Source: Flavobacterium amnicola
Lineage (GTDB): Bacteria; Bacteroidota; Bacteroidia; Flavobacteriales; Flavobacteriaceae
Assembly: GCF_004122165.1 (NCBI RefSeq)
Contig: NZ_SBKO01000001.1
Coordinates: 496,001 to 560,000, forward strand
Length of the DNA stretch: 64,000 bases
Direction of reading: 5' to 3'
Shown here: positions 9,507 through 21,100 of the stretch, piece after piece
How the letters are laid out: every line of letters starts with the position of its first letter
Position numbering within the stretch: the first letter of the stretch is position 1
Position numbers and translations under genes: made by a program
The notes under the pieces: model-generated
Told to the model about the DNA's origin: nothing
Databases searched by the model: none
Seen by the model: only the letters and a program-made list of their open reading frames with translations

Positions 9507-10727
9507 TTATCTAATTGAAATTCTATTTTCACCTGAATAGTCATTATAAATTGTTTTATTGAGCTCGATTTTAATATTTTGATTGTTAAGTTCAACAAAA
9601 TATATCCTTCCCTCTTTATTAAATTCAATAATTAAATTTTTATCAATAATACTAAACAAATTCTTAGATTTACTTTCCATATCATTTTTATCATAATAAA
9701 AAATACAAATTTTTGATCTTTTTTTCAAATCATATTCAAGGAATTTAAATATTTCAGAAATATACTCCTTATCTGACTTGTCAAGAGAGTGACCAATTAT
9801 ATAAAAGATGTGTTCATTTAAACTATTAGTTTTTTGTTTTGGAACCTTTATGAATTTTTGATTTGAATTTCCAATAAATTTTTGATAATATTTTGCAAAA
9901 TCATACATTTTATGATTCTTAATTACACCCTCTATATCACTGATTCCCATCACTAAATTTTGAATATCGTCTTTTGAATTTGACTTACCATGCAAATAAA
10001 TCACTTTTTCAATGTTAATATTATATAGTCTTTCAACTGTAGGTGTATAGTTAAATGTAAAAATATTTGTCAATTGATTAAAAGGAAAATCAGTTTCTGT
10101 TTTTTTAAACTCAAAAAGTTTATAAACAATATTTTCTAAATAAGAATTAAAAATGCTTTTGAATTCATCAAGAGAAGATGAGAGTAATTTAAGAATTTTT
10201 AATTCATCAATCTTTTGATTTTTCTTTTTAATAAAATCATCATTTAATCTATTATAATTCTCATTATGAAATCTTGTGAATCCAAAAACAAAAAAATTTT
10301 CATCAATATTAATCTCTTGTATAGGAATAAGCCTTTTCTGTTTATTGTGATTTAAACTCATATAATCAAATAGCAATGCTAATTGACTAAGTACGTTTTC
10401 AATTTCAATTTCAAAATCTATCCAGGTATCAACTTCGAGAACTGTTTTAAAATACTTATACCACAGATTTTTTGACAGGTTTTGAAAAAGTTTATTAATT
10501 TCTAATTCCTCATAAATAATTTTTTCTACTTTATAATTTTCTAAAATCAAATTATAATCATTCTTATATTTATCTTGAAAACTCTCATTAAATAAAGACT
10601 CAAATGTAATTTTTCCATCAATTGATAATTCTTCTATAGATTTCATTATGGCCATAAAATGACCATACTTAGTTGGCAGTCCATGAAACAAATCAAATCC
10701 ATTTCCAGTAATTAGAATTTTACCCAT
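9507..10727 (-). CDS. AbiH-family abortive-infection protein
   Basis: The first 25 residues read ILITGNGFDLFHGLPTKYGH, the signature opening of AbiH-like proteins (PF14253), a family named after a lactococcal phage abortive-infection gene. Later conserved pieces fit the family too: FTFNYTPTVERLYN, IYLHGKSN, VMGISD and IIGHSLDKSDKEYI. The length of 406 residues is typical. The gene is strikingly AT-rich and Lys/Asn/Ile-rich compared with pepP and the hydrolases. It stands alone, tight against the pepP terminator, which suggests a horizontally acquired solo defence gene. The mechanism of the family is not established. Confidence 0.88.
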   Translation of the reverse strand: MGKILITGNGFDLFHGLPTKYGHFMAIMKSIEELSIDGKITFESLFNESFQDKYKNDYNLILENYKVEKIIYEELEINKLFQNLSKNLWYKYFKTVLEVDTWIDFEIEIENVLSQLALLFDYMSLNHNKQKRLIPIQEINIDENFFVFGFTRFHNENYNRLNDDFIKKKNQKIDELKILKLLSSSLDEFKSIFNSYLENIVYKLFEFKKTETDFPFNQLTNIFTFNYTPTVERLYNINIEKVIYLHGKSNSKDDIQNLVMGISDIEGVIKNHKMYDFAKYYQKFIGNSNQKFIKVPKQKTNSLNEHIFYIIGHSLDKSDKEYISEIFKFLEYDLKKRSKICIFYYDKNDMESKSKNLFSIIDKNLIIEFNKEGRIYFVELNNQNIKIELNKTIYNDYSGENRISIR

Positions 10728-10741
10728 AAAAATGCTTTTCT

Positions 10742-10778
10742 CAAAAATAAACTTTAGTAAATTAAAAAACTATTTTTG
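10742..10778. promoter_or_regulatory. divergent -7 elements, abiH and hydrolase
   Basis: Leftward TATTTTTG (10742-10749) faces the AbiH gene, 15 nt before its start. Rightward TATTTTTG (10771-10778) serves the hydrolase at 10811. Neither has an obvious -33 TTG. Confidence 0.45.
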
Positions 10779-10810
10779 TTGTGGTCTGTTATTAACAATG
10801 TCAAGTTATT

Positions 10811-11713
10811 ATGAAGCGAATTATCAACATACTTTTATTATTTATTTTCAATATTGGATTTTCCCAAACCGAAAGTTATTCCCCAAACCTTGATGGTTCC
10901 AGAACTTTTTACAAAACCTTTGGAAAAGGCGAACCAATTTTGATTATCAATGGTGGACCCGGAATGAACAGTGAAGGATTTTCGTATTTGGCGCAACAAT
11001 TGGCCAAAGAAAATCAAACCATAATTTACGACCAACGCGGCACTGGAAAATCAGTTTTAAAAGAATTGAATTCCAAAACCATTACCATGAAAGCGATGGT
11101 TGACGATATTGAATCCCTTCGCAAACATTTAAACATTAAAAAATGGACGGTTTTAGGACATTCTTTTGGTGGCATGTTGGCTTCTTATTATGCAACATTA
11201 TATCCCAATAGCATTGACAAGATCATCTTATCGGCTTCGGGTGGGGTTGATTTAGGTTTGACCACATACGTTTCTCAAAACATCAACAATAATTTAACCC
11301 AAATAGAACGCGATTCGTTAGCGTATTACAATACAAAAATTGACAGAGGCAATCGTAGTAAAGCCAATTTATTGGGAAGAGGCAGAGCTTTGGCACCGGC
11401 CTATCTGTACAACAAAAAAAACATTCCAACATTAGCAGAAAGATTGACACAAGGAAACGCTGCATTGAATCAATTGGTTTGGGATGATTTACAAAAAATA
11501 AAATTTGATTGTAAACCCCAACTCAAAAACTTCCTTCAACCTGTTTTAATTATTCAAGGCAAACAAGATATCATCAAAGCGGAAACTGCCGAAATTGCAC
11601 ATCAAGCCCTTAAAAATTCAAAAGTAATTTTACTTGACAATTGTGGTCATTATGGTTGGTTGGATACGGAAGAAGCCTATTTTAAAGCCATTTTTGATTT
11701 TCTGAAATCATAA
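10811..11713 (+). CDS. secreted alpha/beta hydrolase, prolyl-aminopeptidase-like
   Basis: A signal peptide (RIINILLLFIFNIGFSQ) precedes an alpha/beta hydrolase domain. GGPGMNSEGF is the oxyanion-hole motif and YDQRGTGKS is the sequence typical of proline iminopeptidase-type hydrolases (S33). GHSFGGM is the nucleophile elbow, and CGHYGWLD near the C-terminus contributes the catalytic His. Asp is expected in QGKQDIIKA. A secreted peptidase or esterase role is likely; the substrate is unknown. A second hydrolase gene follows. Confidence 0.85.
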   Translation: MKRIINILLLFIFNIGFSQTESYSPNLDGSRTFYKTFGKGEPILIINGGPGMNSEGFSYLAQQLAKENQTIIYDQRGTGKSVLKELNSKTITMKAMVDDIESLRKHLNIKKWTVLGHSFGGMLASYYATLYPNSIDKIILSASGGVDLGLTTYVSQNINNNLTQIERDSLAYYNTKIDRGNRSKANLLGRGRALAPAYLYNKKNIPTLAERLTQGNAALNQLVWDDLQKIKFDCKPQLKNFLQPVLIIQGKQDIIKAETAEIAHQALKNSKVILLDNCGHYGWLDTEEAYFKAIFDFLKS

Positions 11714-11721
11714 TTAGAATG

Positions 11722-11729
11722 TACCTTTG
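11722..11729 (+). promoter_or_regulatory. -7 element of second hydrolase gene
   Basis: TACCTTTG matches TAnnTTTG and lies 20 nt before the TTG start, suggesting transcription separate from the gene upstream. Confidence 0.45.
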
Positions 11730-11749
11730 CTAGATAGTAATACACCATT

Positions 11750-12532
11750 TTGAAACAGCTCCTTTATAAAAACACCAAAATAGCTTATTCCGATACTGGA
11801 AAAGGAACTGCTGTGGTGTTACTACATGGATTTTTAGAAAATTCGACCATGTGGGCTTTCTATGGGAATGAATTTGCGCAAAAAAACCGTGTCATTACTA
11901 TCGATTTATTGGGCCATGGACAAACAGAATGCCTGGGCTATATTCATACTATGGAAGATATGGCGGATGCCGTTCATGCGGTGTTACACGAACTAAAAAT
12001 CAGGAAAGCTATTTTTGTCGGACATTCGATGGGAGGTTATGTTTCATTGGCTTTCGCCGAATTATATCCCGAATGTATCAAAGGATTGGTGTTGTTAAAT
12101 TCGACTACTTTTGCGGATGACCACGAGCGAAAAATCAATAGAAATCGCGCCATAAAAATGGCACACAAAGAATATACTTCTTTGGTACAAATTTCCATTG
12201 CGAATTTGTTTAGCGTAGACAATCGCGAATCGCTTACAATTGAAATGGAACAAGTGAAACAAGAAGCCTTAAAGACACCATTGCAAGGATATATTGCCGC
12301 GCAAGAAGGAATGAAAATCAGAAAGAATACAGAACAGCTTTTACATCTTACTTCGTATCCTAAATTATTAATTCTAGGCAAAAAAGACGGTGTTCTCAAT
12401 TATGACAACAACATAAAACAAGTAGAGGGAACCGATGTACAACTCATTTCTTTCCCTGACGGACATATGAGTCATATTGAAAACAAAGAGGCTTTACTGA
12501 CTGTTCTACTAGATTTTATTAAGAAATGCTAA
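11750..12532 (+). CDS. cytoplasmic alpha/beta hydrolase (TTG start)
   Basis: This 260-residue alpha/beta hydrolase lacks a signal peptide. LLHGFLENSTMW provides the oxyanion hole, GHSMGGYVS the nucleophile Ser, LGKKDGVL the acid and GHMSHIE the His. The reading frame has no ATG before residue 34, which lies beyond the HG motif, and an in-frame stop lies 9 nt upstream, so TTG at 11750 is the most reasonable start. Its 3' end overlaps the convergent AddB-like gene by 4 nt. The substrate is unknown. Confidence 0.85.
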   Translation: MKQLLYKNTKIAYSDTGKGTAVVLLHGFLENSTMWAFYGNEFAQKNRVITIDLLGHGQTECLGYIHTMEDMADAVHAVLHELKIRKAIFVGHSMGGYVSLAFAELYPECIKGLVLLNSTTFADDHERKINRNRAIKMAHKEYTSLVQISIANLFSVDNRESLTIEMEQVKQEALKTPLQGYIAAQEGMKIRKNTEQLLHLTSYPKLLILGKKDGVLNYDNNIKQVEGTDVQLISFPDGHMSHIENKEALLTVLLDFIKKC

Positions 12533-15291
12533 GTAGTTTTTTCCTCAAAAGGGATTTCGCTATTTAAAATTTCAAGTAACAAGTCAATTATCTGGGTTTT
12601 GAATTCTTCCAAAATTTCTGGAGTAATTGTCGTGAAAATTTCTCTACCTTCTTTGAATCCAAAAGGCATAAAGCCGGCTTTCATATTTTTAAACGAAATG
12701 ATTCCCACTTCCATTGAAGGCATGGTGTGTTCTTGTTCCAACATAAAAGCATAACAAAGCAACTGAATGATTTTTTCATTTTTGATATCGGTTGTTAAGC
12801 CCTCCCAGTTTGAAATTCGAAGGGTATTTTGTTCTACTTTTCCAGTTTTATAATCGATAATTCGCAGGACATTATTTCTAATTTCAATTCGGTCAACATT
12901 TCCTGAAAGGAGCACTGTATATGGCAATCGATTGTCCTTTAATTCACGAGAAAACGTTTTTTCAAGATGCATCACTTTAACAGCATCTCCGCTTTCAATT
13001 GCTACTTTTTCCGCTTTAAGAAAATTGAAAACATTTCGTTTGGCAACTTCAAAAGCCAATAAATTTTTCCCTTTTTTCACTTCGCCTTCTTTGTAGATTT
13101 CTTTGAATTGTTTCAGGACTTCTTCATCGGCCATTGCCATCATAAAATCAATATCGGAAACCATCAAAAATTTCTCCAAATACGGTTTGTACAATTCTTC
13201 TAAGGTTTTGTGAATTATCGTACCCAACGTATTTAAAGCAATATTTTCTTCCACTTCTTCCGCTTCTTTAATTGACAACACGCGTTGAAAATAAAACTGA
13301 ATGGGATTGCGCACATAAGTCGTTAATGCCGAAGGCGAAAAACCTTTGACAGAAGCAATTTCTTCAAGTCGCTCGAGCACTTTTTCCGATTTAGGGATGC
13401 TTAGTTTTTCATAGGCAATATTAGGTACATTGGGCTGAACAATGCGGTGATTAAGAATGTGTTTTGCTTGTTTTTCAACTTCCAATTGCGTGATAAATCG
13501 GCTTTTTTCACCTCCATCTAATCCTTCGCTTTCGGTATTATACAAAAGATAAATATTTTTGGCACGAAGTAATAAATGGTAAAAGTGGTACGTATAAATC
13601 GCATCCTTTTCTTTAAAAGTGGGCAAGCCAATTTCACGCTTTATATCATAAGGAATAAAGGAATTGACCGATTTTCCAGCTGGAAATTTCCCTTCGTTCA
13701 TTGAGGTGATGATGACTGTTTCAAAATCCAATACACGACTTTCTAAAACCCCCATGATTTGTAATCCGGACAGTGGTTCTCCTTCAAAAGAAACTTCGGC
13801 AACATCAATAATCTGTTTGTAAAATGACTGTAAAATTTCAACCGAATCTACGTACTCGTTTTTAGAACAATACGAAATCAATTTATTAATTACTTTGAAA
13901 ATAGAATACAAAAACGTCTTCACTACTTTGTCATCTTCTGAATTAACATCTAAATGCTGTTTGATTAAAAATAGTATTTCATTGATTCGTTCCAAAATTT
14001 CAATCGAGCTATCAGTCCATTTTTGAAAGATTAAATCGAATAATTGATTGGAATTCTCTTGTAAAGAAATCACTTTTTGATGCGTGATAAACGTGTAATT
14101 ATTTTTCTTGATGACACCAACCAACGAAGTAGCATTGACATAACTTTCAACAATTGGATTCGACAACACATCAAGCACATCTTTGTAATAAAAAACATAA
14201 CTCGTCGCATTTCGCAATAAAGCATTGTTGTGCATTTTAAATAGTTTGGCAACTAAGATTTGTACTGGATTATTCTTACTCGAATAGCCCATAGTAATAT
14301 TCAAACTAGGTACGGAAGAAGGCAAAGAATGCAATACTGGAATCAGTAAATTTTCATCTCCCAAAACCAATGCAACTTTATCCAAATTGGAATTGGAATC
14401 TTTAGATATGATTTCTTCTATAATGGAAGAGACAATTTTAGCCTGGCCAATCGTTTTAGACGTGCCGATAATTTCAATCTTCTTTTCTTGTGAAAATTCG
14501 TCTACTATCCATTCGAAAGGATGGGTTTTATAATGCGTCCAATTTTCTTTAAATCGGCGTACAAACAAGCCAGCATCATGAAGTTTGTCATGGACGAACA
14601 CTTGATCAATATCCCAAAGTATTTCAGCCTTATCTATAGCTAATAAATGCTGAATGATTTTTTCTTCGGCTTGATTTAAAGCATTAAAACCAGCAAAAAC
14701 GAGCTTTGACACCACATTGGAAGCATAAAATTCTAAATTATTAACTGCTTCTCTATAAATAAGACCTTGGTAGCCTATGCCTTTTTCCAACAAACATTTA
14801 TAAAGACATTCATAATACAAAGGCAATTTATTCCAAAACTCCAATTGCTTATTAATTAGGTCGGTTTTATTTTCAATGGTTAATTCCCAACGCTCTAAGA
14901 CTTTAATTTCTTTAAGATAGGAAAACACATAATTGGGATCGATTAAATACCGATCGATTTCATTAAAATCTTGTAAAAGGGTTTTGGCCCAATTGGAAAA
15001 CTGCTCAAAAGTTTGAACCTTATCATTGGGAAGCGCGGTATATACTTCATAGAATTCGAATAATAATTCAACCGGATCGATATTTCGAATTCCCGACAAT
15101 TCTTGAATAAACTCCTCTATACTTATTATTTGTGGAGAAAAAAAAGCATTTGAAAATTTATTCTTTAGTTTTTCTACCAAAAAAACTTTGGCTCTTTGGT
15201 TGGGAAGTACAATTACTATATCAGAAACAGATGCTGAATTTGAGTTATATAAATACGCTACTAAATTGTCTAAAAAAGTATTGTTTTCCAT
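12529..15291 (-). CDS. AddB-like nuclease subunit (PD-(D/E)XK)
   Basis: This large protein (920 residues) resembles the B subunit of AddAB double-strand-break repair complexes. The N-terminal region reads as a degraded helicase fold (VLPNQRAKVFLVEKL). The C-terminal 250 residues form a RecB-type nuclease: FSPSALTTYVRNPIQFYF, then TLGTIIHKTLEELY, then the active-site residues in GNVDRIEI and IIDYKTGK. The matching AddA-like gene is at 18130-21276, separated by ompA and kbl. The complex would resect broken DNA ends for RecA. Annotators usually call this a PD-(D/E)XK nuclease family protein. Confidence 0.85.
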   Translation of the reverse strand: MENNTFLDNLVAYLYNSNSASVSDIVIVLPNQRAKVFLVEKLKNKFSNAFFSPQIISIEEFIQELSGIRNIDPVELLFEFYEVYTALPNDKVQTFEQFSNWAKTLLQDFNEIDRYLIDPNYVFSYLKEIKVLERWELTIENKTDLINKQLEFWNKLPLYYECLYKCLLEKGIGYQGLIYREAVNNLEFYASNVVSKLVFAGFNALNQAEEKIIQHLLAIDKAEILWDIDQVFVHDKLHDAGLFVRRFKENWTHYKTHPFEWIVDEFSQEKKIEIIGTSKTIGQAKIVSSIIEEIISKDSNSNLDKVALVLGDENLLIPVLHSLPSSVPSLNITMGYSSKNNPVQILVAKLFKMHNNALLRNATSYVFYYKDVLDVLSNPIVESYVNATSLVGVIKKNNYTFITHQKVISLQENSNQLFDLIFQKWTDSSIEILERINEILFLIKQHLDVNSEDDKVVKTFLYSIFKVINKLISYCSKNEYVDSVEILQSFYKQIIDVAEVSFEGEPLSGLQIMGVLESRVLDFETVIITSMNEGKFPAGKSVNSFIPYDIKREIGLPTFKEKDAIYTYHFYHLLLRAKNIYLLYNTESEGLDGGEKSRFITQLEVEKQAKHILNHRIVQPNVPNIAYEKLSIPKSEKVLERLEEIASVKGFSPSALTTYVRNPIQFYFQRVLSIKEAEEVEENIALNTLGTIIHKTLEELYKPYLEKFLMVSDIDFMMAMADEEVLKQFKEIYKEGEVKKGKNLLAFEVAKRNVFNFLKAEKVAIESGDAVKVMHLEKTFSRELKDNRLPYTVLLSGNVDRIEIRNNVLRIIDYKTGKVEQNTLRISNWEGLTTDIKNEKIIQLLCYAFMLEQEHTMPSMEVGIISFKNMKAGFMPFGFKEGREIFTTITPEILEEFKTQIIDLLLEILNSEIPFEEKTT

Positions 15292-15303
15292 TAGATAAAA
15301 ATA

Positions 15304-15334
15304 AAAAAACGCCCCGAAATCGGGGCGTTTTTAG
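15304..15334 (-). terminator. ompA terminator
   Basis: A perfect GC-rich inverted repeat, ACGCCCCG/CGGGGCGT, flanked by A- and T-runs lies 19 nt past the ompA stop and before the AddB-like start. Confidence 0.88.
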
Positions 15335-15352
15335 AAAAATATTTTAAAGAAA

Positions 15353-16780
15353 TTATTTTACTAATTTCACTTCAACTCTTCTGTTTAAAGCTTTACCAGC
15401 TTTAGTTTTGTTAGATGCAACTGGAACAGTTTCACCAAATCCTTTAGAAGTCAATCTTGAAGAATCAATACCTTGAGAGATTAAATAATCTTTAACCGCA
15501 GCAGCTCTGTTTTCAGATAAAGTTTGGTTAGTAGCATCTTTACCATCAGCATCAGTGTGACCTTCAATAGAGAAGTTAGATCCTGGGTATTCTTTTAAGA
15601 TAGCTGTCATAGCTTCTAATACTGGGTAAGTTCTTTGTTGGAAAGTAGCTTTGTTAGTATCGAATAAGATAGTTTTAGCGTAGTCGTTTAATTTTTTCAT
15701 TACGTCTTCGCTTACTTCTGGACAACCATTGTTAGCAACAGTACCTCTTACATCTGGACATTTATCATCTTTGTCAAGAACTGAGTCACCGTCAGTATCT
15801 GGCCATGGACAACCTGCGTTATCTCTTGGACCTGCTACAGTAGGACATTTGTCTTTTCCATCAGCAATTCCGTCACCGTCAGTATCAGGACAACCTTGTA
15901 AGTTAGCTAAACCTGCAGTATCTGGACAAGCATCATCTTTATCAGCAACACCGTCTCCGTCTCTATCAGGACAACCGTTCATTTCTTTAGAACCTGCTTC
16001 ACTTGGACAAGCATCATCTTTATCTTGGATTCCGTCTCCGTCAGTATCAGGACAACCTTGGAATTCTTTTAAACCAGCAACATCAACACAAGCGTCATCT
16101 TTATCATAGATTCCGTCGTTGTCAGTATCTTTACCACCAAATTGGAAAGTTAAACCTGCCATGTGTTGAAACACTGAAGGCATATCAAAATTGTTAGAAT
16201 TTGTATAAACTCTATCAGAGAATGCTTTTTTGTATGTAGAACTTAATGATAAACCAACATTTTCAGTTAACCAAAAAGTAACTCCAGCACCAGCATTAGC
16301 TGTTCCAGCAGATTGGTTTCCTAAGAAAGTATAACCTCCACCAATATGAGCAGAAGGGTCAAACCATTTGATTCCGATTAAATTTTTTAAACTGTAAGAA
16401 ATTTTACCATCAATTCCGTAGTACATTAAATCACCAGGATTGAAAACAACAGTTGAATTAGAAGAAGTTCCTACTCCAGCCCATTCAACCCATTTCGTTA
16501 TTTTGTTTACTGATCCAGTAAGACCAACTGAAAAATTTCCACCAACATTTCTTGCAACTGTTAAATAAGATACAGATGGAAGAATGTTCCAATTGTCTTT
16601 TGCATTAAAAAACTGAGAAAAGTGGTCTTTTACATTAAAATCTCTTGTTCCAGCACTAGTTCTTGTATCTACTGCATTAGCTCCAAAAGATATTGCCCAT
16701 GGATTATCAGTGCTTTGTGCATTTGCACCTAAACCAGCGATCATCAACATGGAAACAAAAAGTTTGTTAAGATGTTTCAT
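15353..16780 (-). CDS. OmpA-family porin with TSP3 repeats
   Basis: This is a major outer-membrane protein tethered to peptidoglycan. Order of parts: signal peptide ending in GLGANAQS; a beta-barrel to about residue 210; five calcium-binding thrombospondin type 3-like repeats of the DTDGDGIxDKDDACP form (about residues 215-350); and a C-terminal OmpA domain ([29 protein letters not shown]) that binds diaminopimelate. The repeats are also visible as tandem DNA similarity at 15740-16130. It has its own strong promoter and terminator, consistent with high expression. Confidence 0.93.
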   Translation of the reverse strand: MKHLNKLFVSMLMIAGLGANAQSTDNPWAISFGANAVDTRTSAGTRDFNVKDHFSQFFNAKDNWNILPSVSYLTVARNVGGNFSVGLTGSVNKITKWVEWAGVGTSSNSTVVFNPGDLMYYGIDGKISYSLKNLIGIKWFDPSAHIGGGYTFLGNQSAGTANAGAGVTFWLTENVGLSLSSTYKKAFSDRVYTNSNNFDMPSVFQHMAGLTFQFGGKDTDNDGIYDKDDACVDVAGLKEFQGCPDTDGDGIQDKDDACPSEAGSKEMNGCPDRDGDGVADKDDACPDTAGLANLQGCPDTDGDGIADGKDKCPTVAGPRDNAGCPWPDTDGDSVLDKDDKCPDVRGTVANNGCPEVSEDVMKKLNDYAKTILFDTNKATFQQRTYPVLEAMTAILKEYPGSNFSIEGHTDADGKDATNQTLSENRAAAVKDYLISQGIDSSRLTSKGFGETVPVASNKTKAGKALNRRVEVKLVK

Positions 16781-16815
16781 ACTTAATTTTATTTGATTAC
16801 AATACGTTATTACGA

Positions 16816-16845
16816 CAAAAGTAAGTCATAAGATATTAATTACAA
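16816..16845 (-). promoter_or_regulatory. ompA promoter
   Basis: On the leftward strand TTG is followed by 19 nt and TACTTTTG, matching the Bacteroidota consensus. The leader would be about 30 nt. Confidence 0.7.
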
Positions 16846-16884
16846 AATGAATTGTTAAAAAAAACGAAGTTTTTCTATTTTTTT

Positions 16885-18081
16885 TTACTTTTTTACGACA
16901 TTTAGTACTTTTCCAACTTCAGCAAAAGCCTGAATTGCTTTGTCTAAATGGGCCTTAGTGTGCGCTGCAGAAAGCTGCACGCGAATACGAGCTTTGTCTT
17001 TTGGAACTACTGGAAAAAAGAAACCAATTACATAAATTCCTTTTTTAAGTAGCTCATCTGCCATAGTTTGAGCCAATTTTGCATCATATAGCATTACTGG
17101 AACAATAGCAGAATCACCATCAATGATTTCCAATCCTGCTTTTTTCATTCCTTCTTTAAAATAATTGGTATTCCATTCTAATTGATCACGCAAAGACGTG
17201 TCTTTTTCTAACAATTCGAACACTTTTAGCGAAGCTCCCACAATGGCAGGTGACAAAGAATTGGAAAACAAATAGGGACGAGAACGTTGACGTAAAATTT
17301 CAATGATTTCTTTTTTAGCGGTAGTATAACCTCCCATCGCCCCTCCAAGCGCTTTACCTAAAGTCCCTGTGATAATATCGACACGTCCCATTACTCCTTT
17401 GGCTTCTAAGGTTCCTTTTCCTGTTGCTCCGATAAATCCAGCTGCATGACATTCATCCACCATTACCATCGCATCATATTGATCGGCCAAATCGCAAATT
17501 TTATCTAAAGGTGCCACTAAACCATCCATAGAGAAAACGCCATCCGTTACAATTAATTTAAAACGATGCCCTGCTGCAGTTGCTTTTTTAAGCTGTTCTT
17601 CTAAATCAGCCATATTATTATTTTCATAGCGATAACGCGCTGCTTTACACAAACGTACACCATCAATAATGGAAGCATGATTCAAACTATCGGAAATAAT
17701 ACAATCTTCTTCTCCCAATAACGGTTCAAAAACACCACCATTTGCATCAAAGGCTGCTGCATATAATATAGTATCTTCTGTACCGTAAAAATTAGCGATC
17801 GTTTCTTCCAGTTGTTTATGAATATCTTGAGTTCCACAAATAAAGCGTACCGAAGACATTCCGAAGCCGTGCGTATCTAAGGCGTCTTTCGCCGCTTGCA
17901 CCACTTCTGGGTGTGACGATAATCCTAAATAGTTATTTGCACAAAAGTTTAAAACCGTTTCTCCGTTAACCGTAATTTCAGCTCCTTGTGGAGACGTGAT
18001 GATTCTTTCTTTTTTATACAATCCGTTTTCTTGGATGGTAGTTAATTCATTCTGTAAGTGTTGTTTAATTTTTCCGTACAT
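16885..18081 (-). CDS. kbl: glycine C-acetyltransferase
   Basis: This PLP enzyme (2-amino-3-ketobutyrate CoA ligase) joins the threonine-to-glycine route by converting 2-amino-3-oxobutanoate and CoA to glycine and acetyl-CoA. It belongs to the alpha-oxoamine synthase family. Key pieces are [31 protein letters not shown] and the PLP lysine in [14 protein letters not shown]. The length of 398 residues is exact for Kbl. The usual partner tdh is not adjacent; the gene follows the AddA-like gene by 48 nt. Confidence 0.93.
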   Translation of the reverse strand: MYGKIKQHLQNELTTIQENGLYKKERIITSPQGAEITVNGETVLNFCANNYLGLSSHPEVVQAAKDALDTHGFGMSSVRFICGTQDIHKQLEETIANFYGTEDTILYAAAFDANGGVFEPLLGEEDCIISDSLNHASIIDGVRLCKAARYRYENNNMADLEEQLKKATAAGHRFKLIVTDGVFSMDGLVAPLDKICDLADQYDAMVMVDECHAAGFIGATGKGTLEAKGVMGRVDIITGTLGKALGGAMGGYTTAKKEIIEILRQRSRPYLFSNSLSPAIVGASLKVFELLEKDTSLRDQLEWNTNYFKEGMKKAGLEIIDGDSAIVPVMLYDAKLAQTMADELLKKGIYVIGFFFPVVPKDKARIRVQLSAAHTKAHLDKAIQAFAEVGKVLNVVKK

Positions 18082-18129
18082 ATTATATGTGTTAATTCGG
18101 TTATTTTATCCTTCGAATTTTAAATCGAG

Positions 18130-21100
18130 TTACAAATTTACTATTTCTAATTGCTCTCCTATATATATAAGTGATTTTTTCTTAACTACAAATCCCATTT
18201 CTTGCAAAACACTTTCATACGTTGTAATTTGATTGACATACTTCTGATTATGTGTCCCGGTTTTATAATCTAACAAATAAGCTTCCTTGTTATTAATTAC
18301 CACGCGATCCGGAATCATCGTTTGTGTTCCTTTTTTTATAATACTCCGCTCATTATAAACCTGATAACTTCCGTCAAAAAATTCTTTTAAATTTTCATTG
18401 CCTACAATCGCTTCCACATAGCTTCGAACGATTTGCTCTTGATGCATTGCAATCAATCCTTCTTCAATTGCTTTTGTGATCGCTAAATCGATATCGAATT
18501 TGGTTTTTACAAACGACAAAACTTTGTGCATGACATTTCCGAATTCGATGGCTTTTTGCTTCGAGGTTCCCCACATTAAGGCTTCTCGTTGTGCAATTTT
18601 TATCGATTCCGGTTGTATGGTTGAAGTGACAACTTGTATGGCTTCATTACTTTTTTGAATCGAATGTGGTTTCGAGATTCTTTCGGGTTGCCCAAAAGAA
18701 TAATTCAATTTGTTCTCTTCAAAATCAACTCTATCTTCCACAAACTCGATAAAAAAAGAGGCTAAGTTTTCGGGTAAATTCCCTTTACTATTTCGCTCTT
18801 TCCAACTCGAGATAATGTGCAATTGTTCTTCCGCACGCGTTAAGGCTACATACAACACATTAATATTGTCTAATAAATCTTCTTGGGTTTTTTGATCGTA
18901 CACTTCTTTAGCATTATCGCCATAATCACTCACTTTGCTGGATTTGTCAATCAGAAATTTTTCAAACGTTACTTCATCCGTGGGCGAATCAAGCCACATC
19001 TTTTCGCTTTTATTTCGACTAAAATTTTCTTCAGCAAAAGGGAAAATTACCACTGGAAACTCCAATCCTTTCGACTTGTGAATGGTCATAATACGAATGG
19101 CATTAGAACCTTCCGCAGTAGGCACGCTTAATTTGTGTCCGTTTTTATCCCAATACTCCAAGAAATCGGCAATACTCATTTGGTATTTAATATCTTTTTC
19201 CAAAACAATATCCAGAAAAAACTGCACGTAGGCATTGTTTTTTTCGGAAGAAATTCCACTTAAAACAACACTTTCAACCAATTCATACAATGATTTTTTT
19301 CGGATGACTTTAAAAGGAAGATCGATTCCAAATTCCGACAACCAATTTTGCAACGTCTCTTCATTTTCTTTTTGGATCCCTTGCCAAATAAAATCATGGG
19401 TAGGAAGACTAGTCACAAATTGCTTTGAAAAATAATACAAGGCATGCGCAAGTGATTCTTTATCCTTTTTATCATTTAAATAGCGAAGCATGTGGAGTAC
19501 AAATTGCACTTCGGAAGACGTATTTAAAAGCAAACTCTCGGAAGAAATCACAGGAATTTTATTTTCGGTCAAATAATTAGCCAGTAAAACTCCTTTATTA
19601 TTGCTTCGTACCAAAATCACGATTTCACCCAACGAAAATCCTTTCTGTTGCAGCTCTTCAATCGTTTGAAACGTTTTTTGAAGATATAAATCGTCTTGGG
19701 TAATCTCTTCTTCTACTTCCTCTTTATCCAACTTTGGTAAAAAAGAAATATTGACGAATCCTCCTGTTTTTTTATTCGGTTTTTGAAAACTTTTCTTTTC
19801 ATAAAGTTCTTTATAGTCTTCGTTTTCGAATTTCTGTGACAAAAACTTAAAAAAGTCATTATTAAAATGAATCACCTTATCATAACTACGATAATTGGAT
19901 TCTAGAGTAACCACTTGTTTATCCTTATTACTAAACGGATTCGTATGCTTTGCTAAGTCTATAAACTGTTCTGCTTTTCCACCACGCCAACGATAAATGG
20001 ATTGCTTCGGATCGCCCACAATAAGCAACGACCCTTGATTGCCTTGCAAATCTTCACTCGAAAGTGCATTATCAATTAGTGGAATTAAATTTTGCCATTG
20101 CATTTCGGAAGTATCCTGAAACTCATCAATAAAAAAATGCTTGTAACGTTCTCCCAATCGCTCGTAGATAAACGGCGCCGGTTGGTGCTGAATTTGCTCG
20201 TTGATGAGTTTATTAAACTCAGAAATTGACAACACATTTTGTTCTTCCTGAATTTTGGCCAATTGGTTGCTTACCGTATTGATTAAAGAAAGCGGCGTAA
20301 TATTTTTTAAGAAGGCTTCGTAAAGGTTTTTCTTTTCTAATTTTTGATAGACATTATCAAGAATTTTAATAAGGTCGGGCAGTATATTTCGAATAATTGC
20401 CTCGTTTTTATCTCCTTTCTTTATTTTTATTTCGTCAACATTTCTAAATCGGTATTTATTAGCCCGATCATCATTTTCAGAAATAAATTTTAAATGATTG
20501 GGAAATGTCCCATACGGGAATGAAGATAACTCAATTCCATTTTTGTCAATCAAGGTTAATGCTTCAGAAGCCAAAACAGTAATTTCACTTTCCAATTGTT
20601 GGCAAAGCAACACCAATTCGTTACGAAGTGCAATAAACTGCGGTATCGATTTTTCTTTTAAGGAAACCACTTCTTTTCGGTTATTCTCGTTCAGAATTAA
20701 TTTTCCGGTACTGAAAATATCATTGGAAACATCCCATGATTTGTCATCATCGGTTTTTTCCATCGTGAAATCGACTAGCAATTTGGTCAACTCTTCGTCT
20801 TCACCTGCTTGTGCTACAATGGCATCGACCGCTTCTTGTAATAAATTTTCGGTATCTAAAGAAACCTCGAAATTAATCGGCAGATCCAAATCGATTGCAA
20901 AGGAACGAATGACTTTATGCGTGAATTTATCAATGGTAGAAATATCAAAAGCCGCATAATTATGAATAATGTTTTTGATAATCGATTTGGCCTTGTGCGT
21001 AATTTCGTTGAGACTCAAACCCGTATCGACGGAAATATCCTGCATTAAATCCAATGATTTCTCGGATGGATTGTCTTTGGTAAAATCGAACAAACTATCT

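Noticed and set aside
15740..16130. Regularly spaced similar DNA segments that could suggest a CRISPR or tandem repeat, and a long rightward frame across them
   Set aside because: They code leftwards for the five calcium-binding repeats of the OmpA-family protein. The repeats are degenerate and there are no unique spacers.
16885..18081. 8-amino-7-oxononanoate synthase (bioF) for the PLP enzyme
   Set aside because: Sequence details ([30 protein letters not shown]) and the 398-residue length fit Kbl better, and no biotin genes are near.
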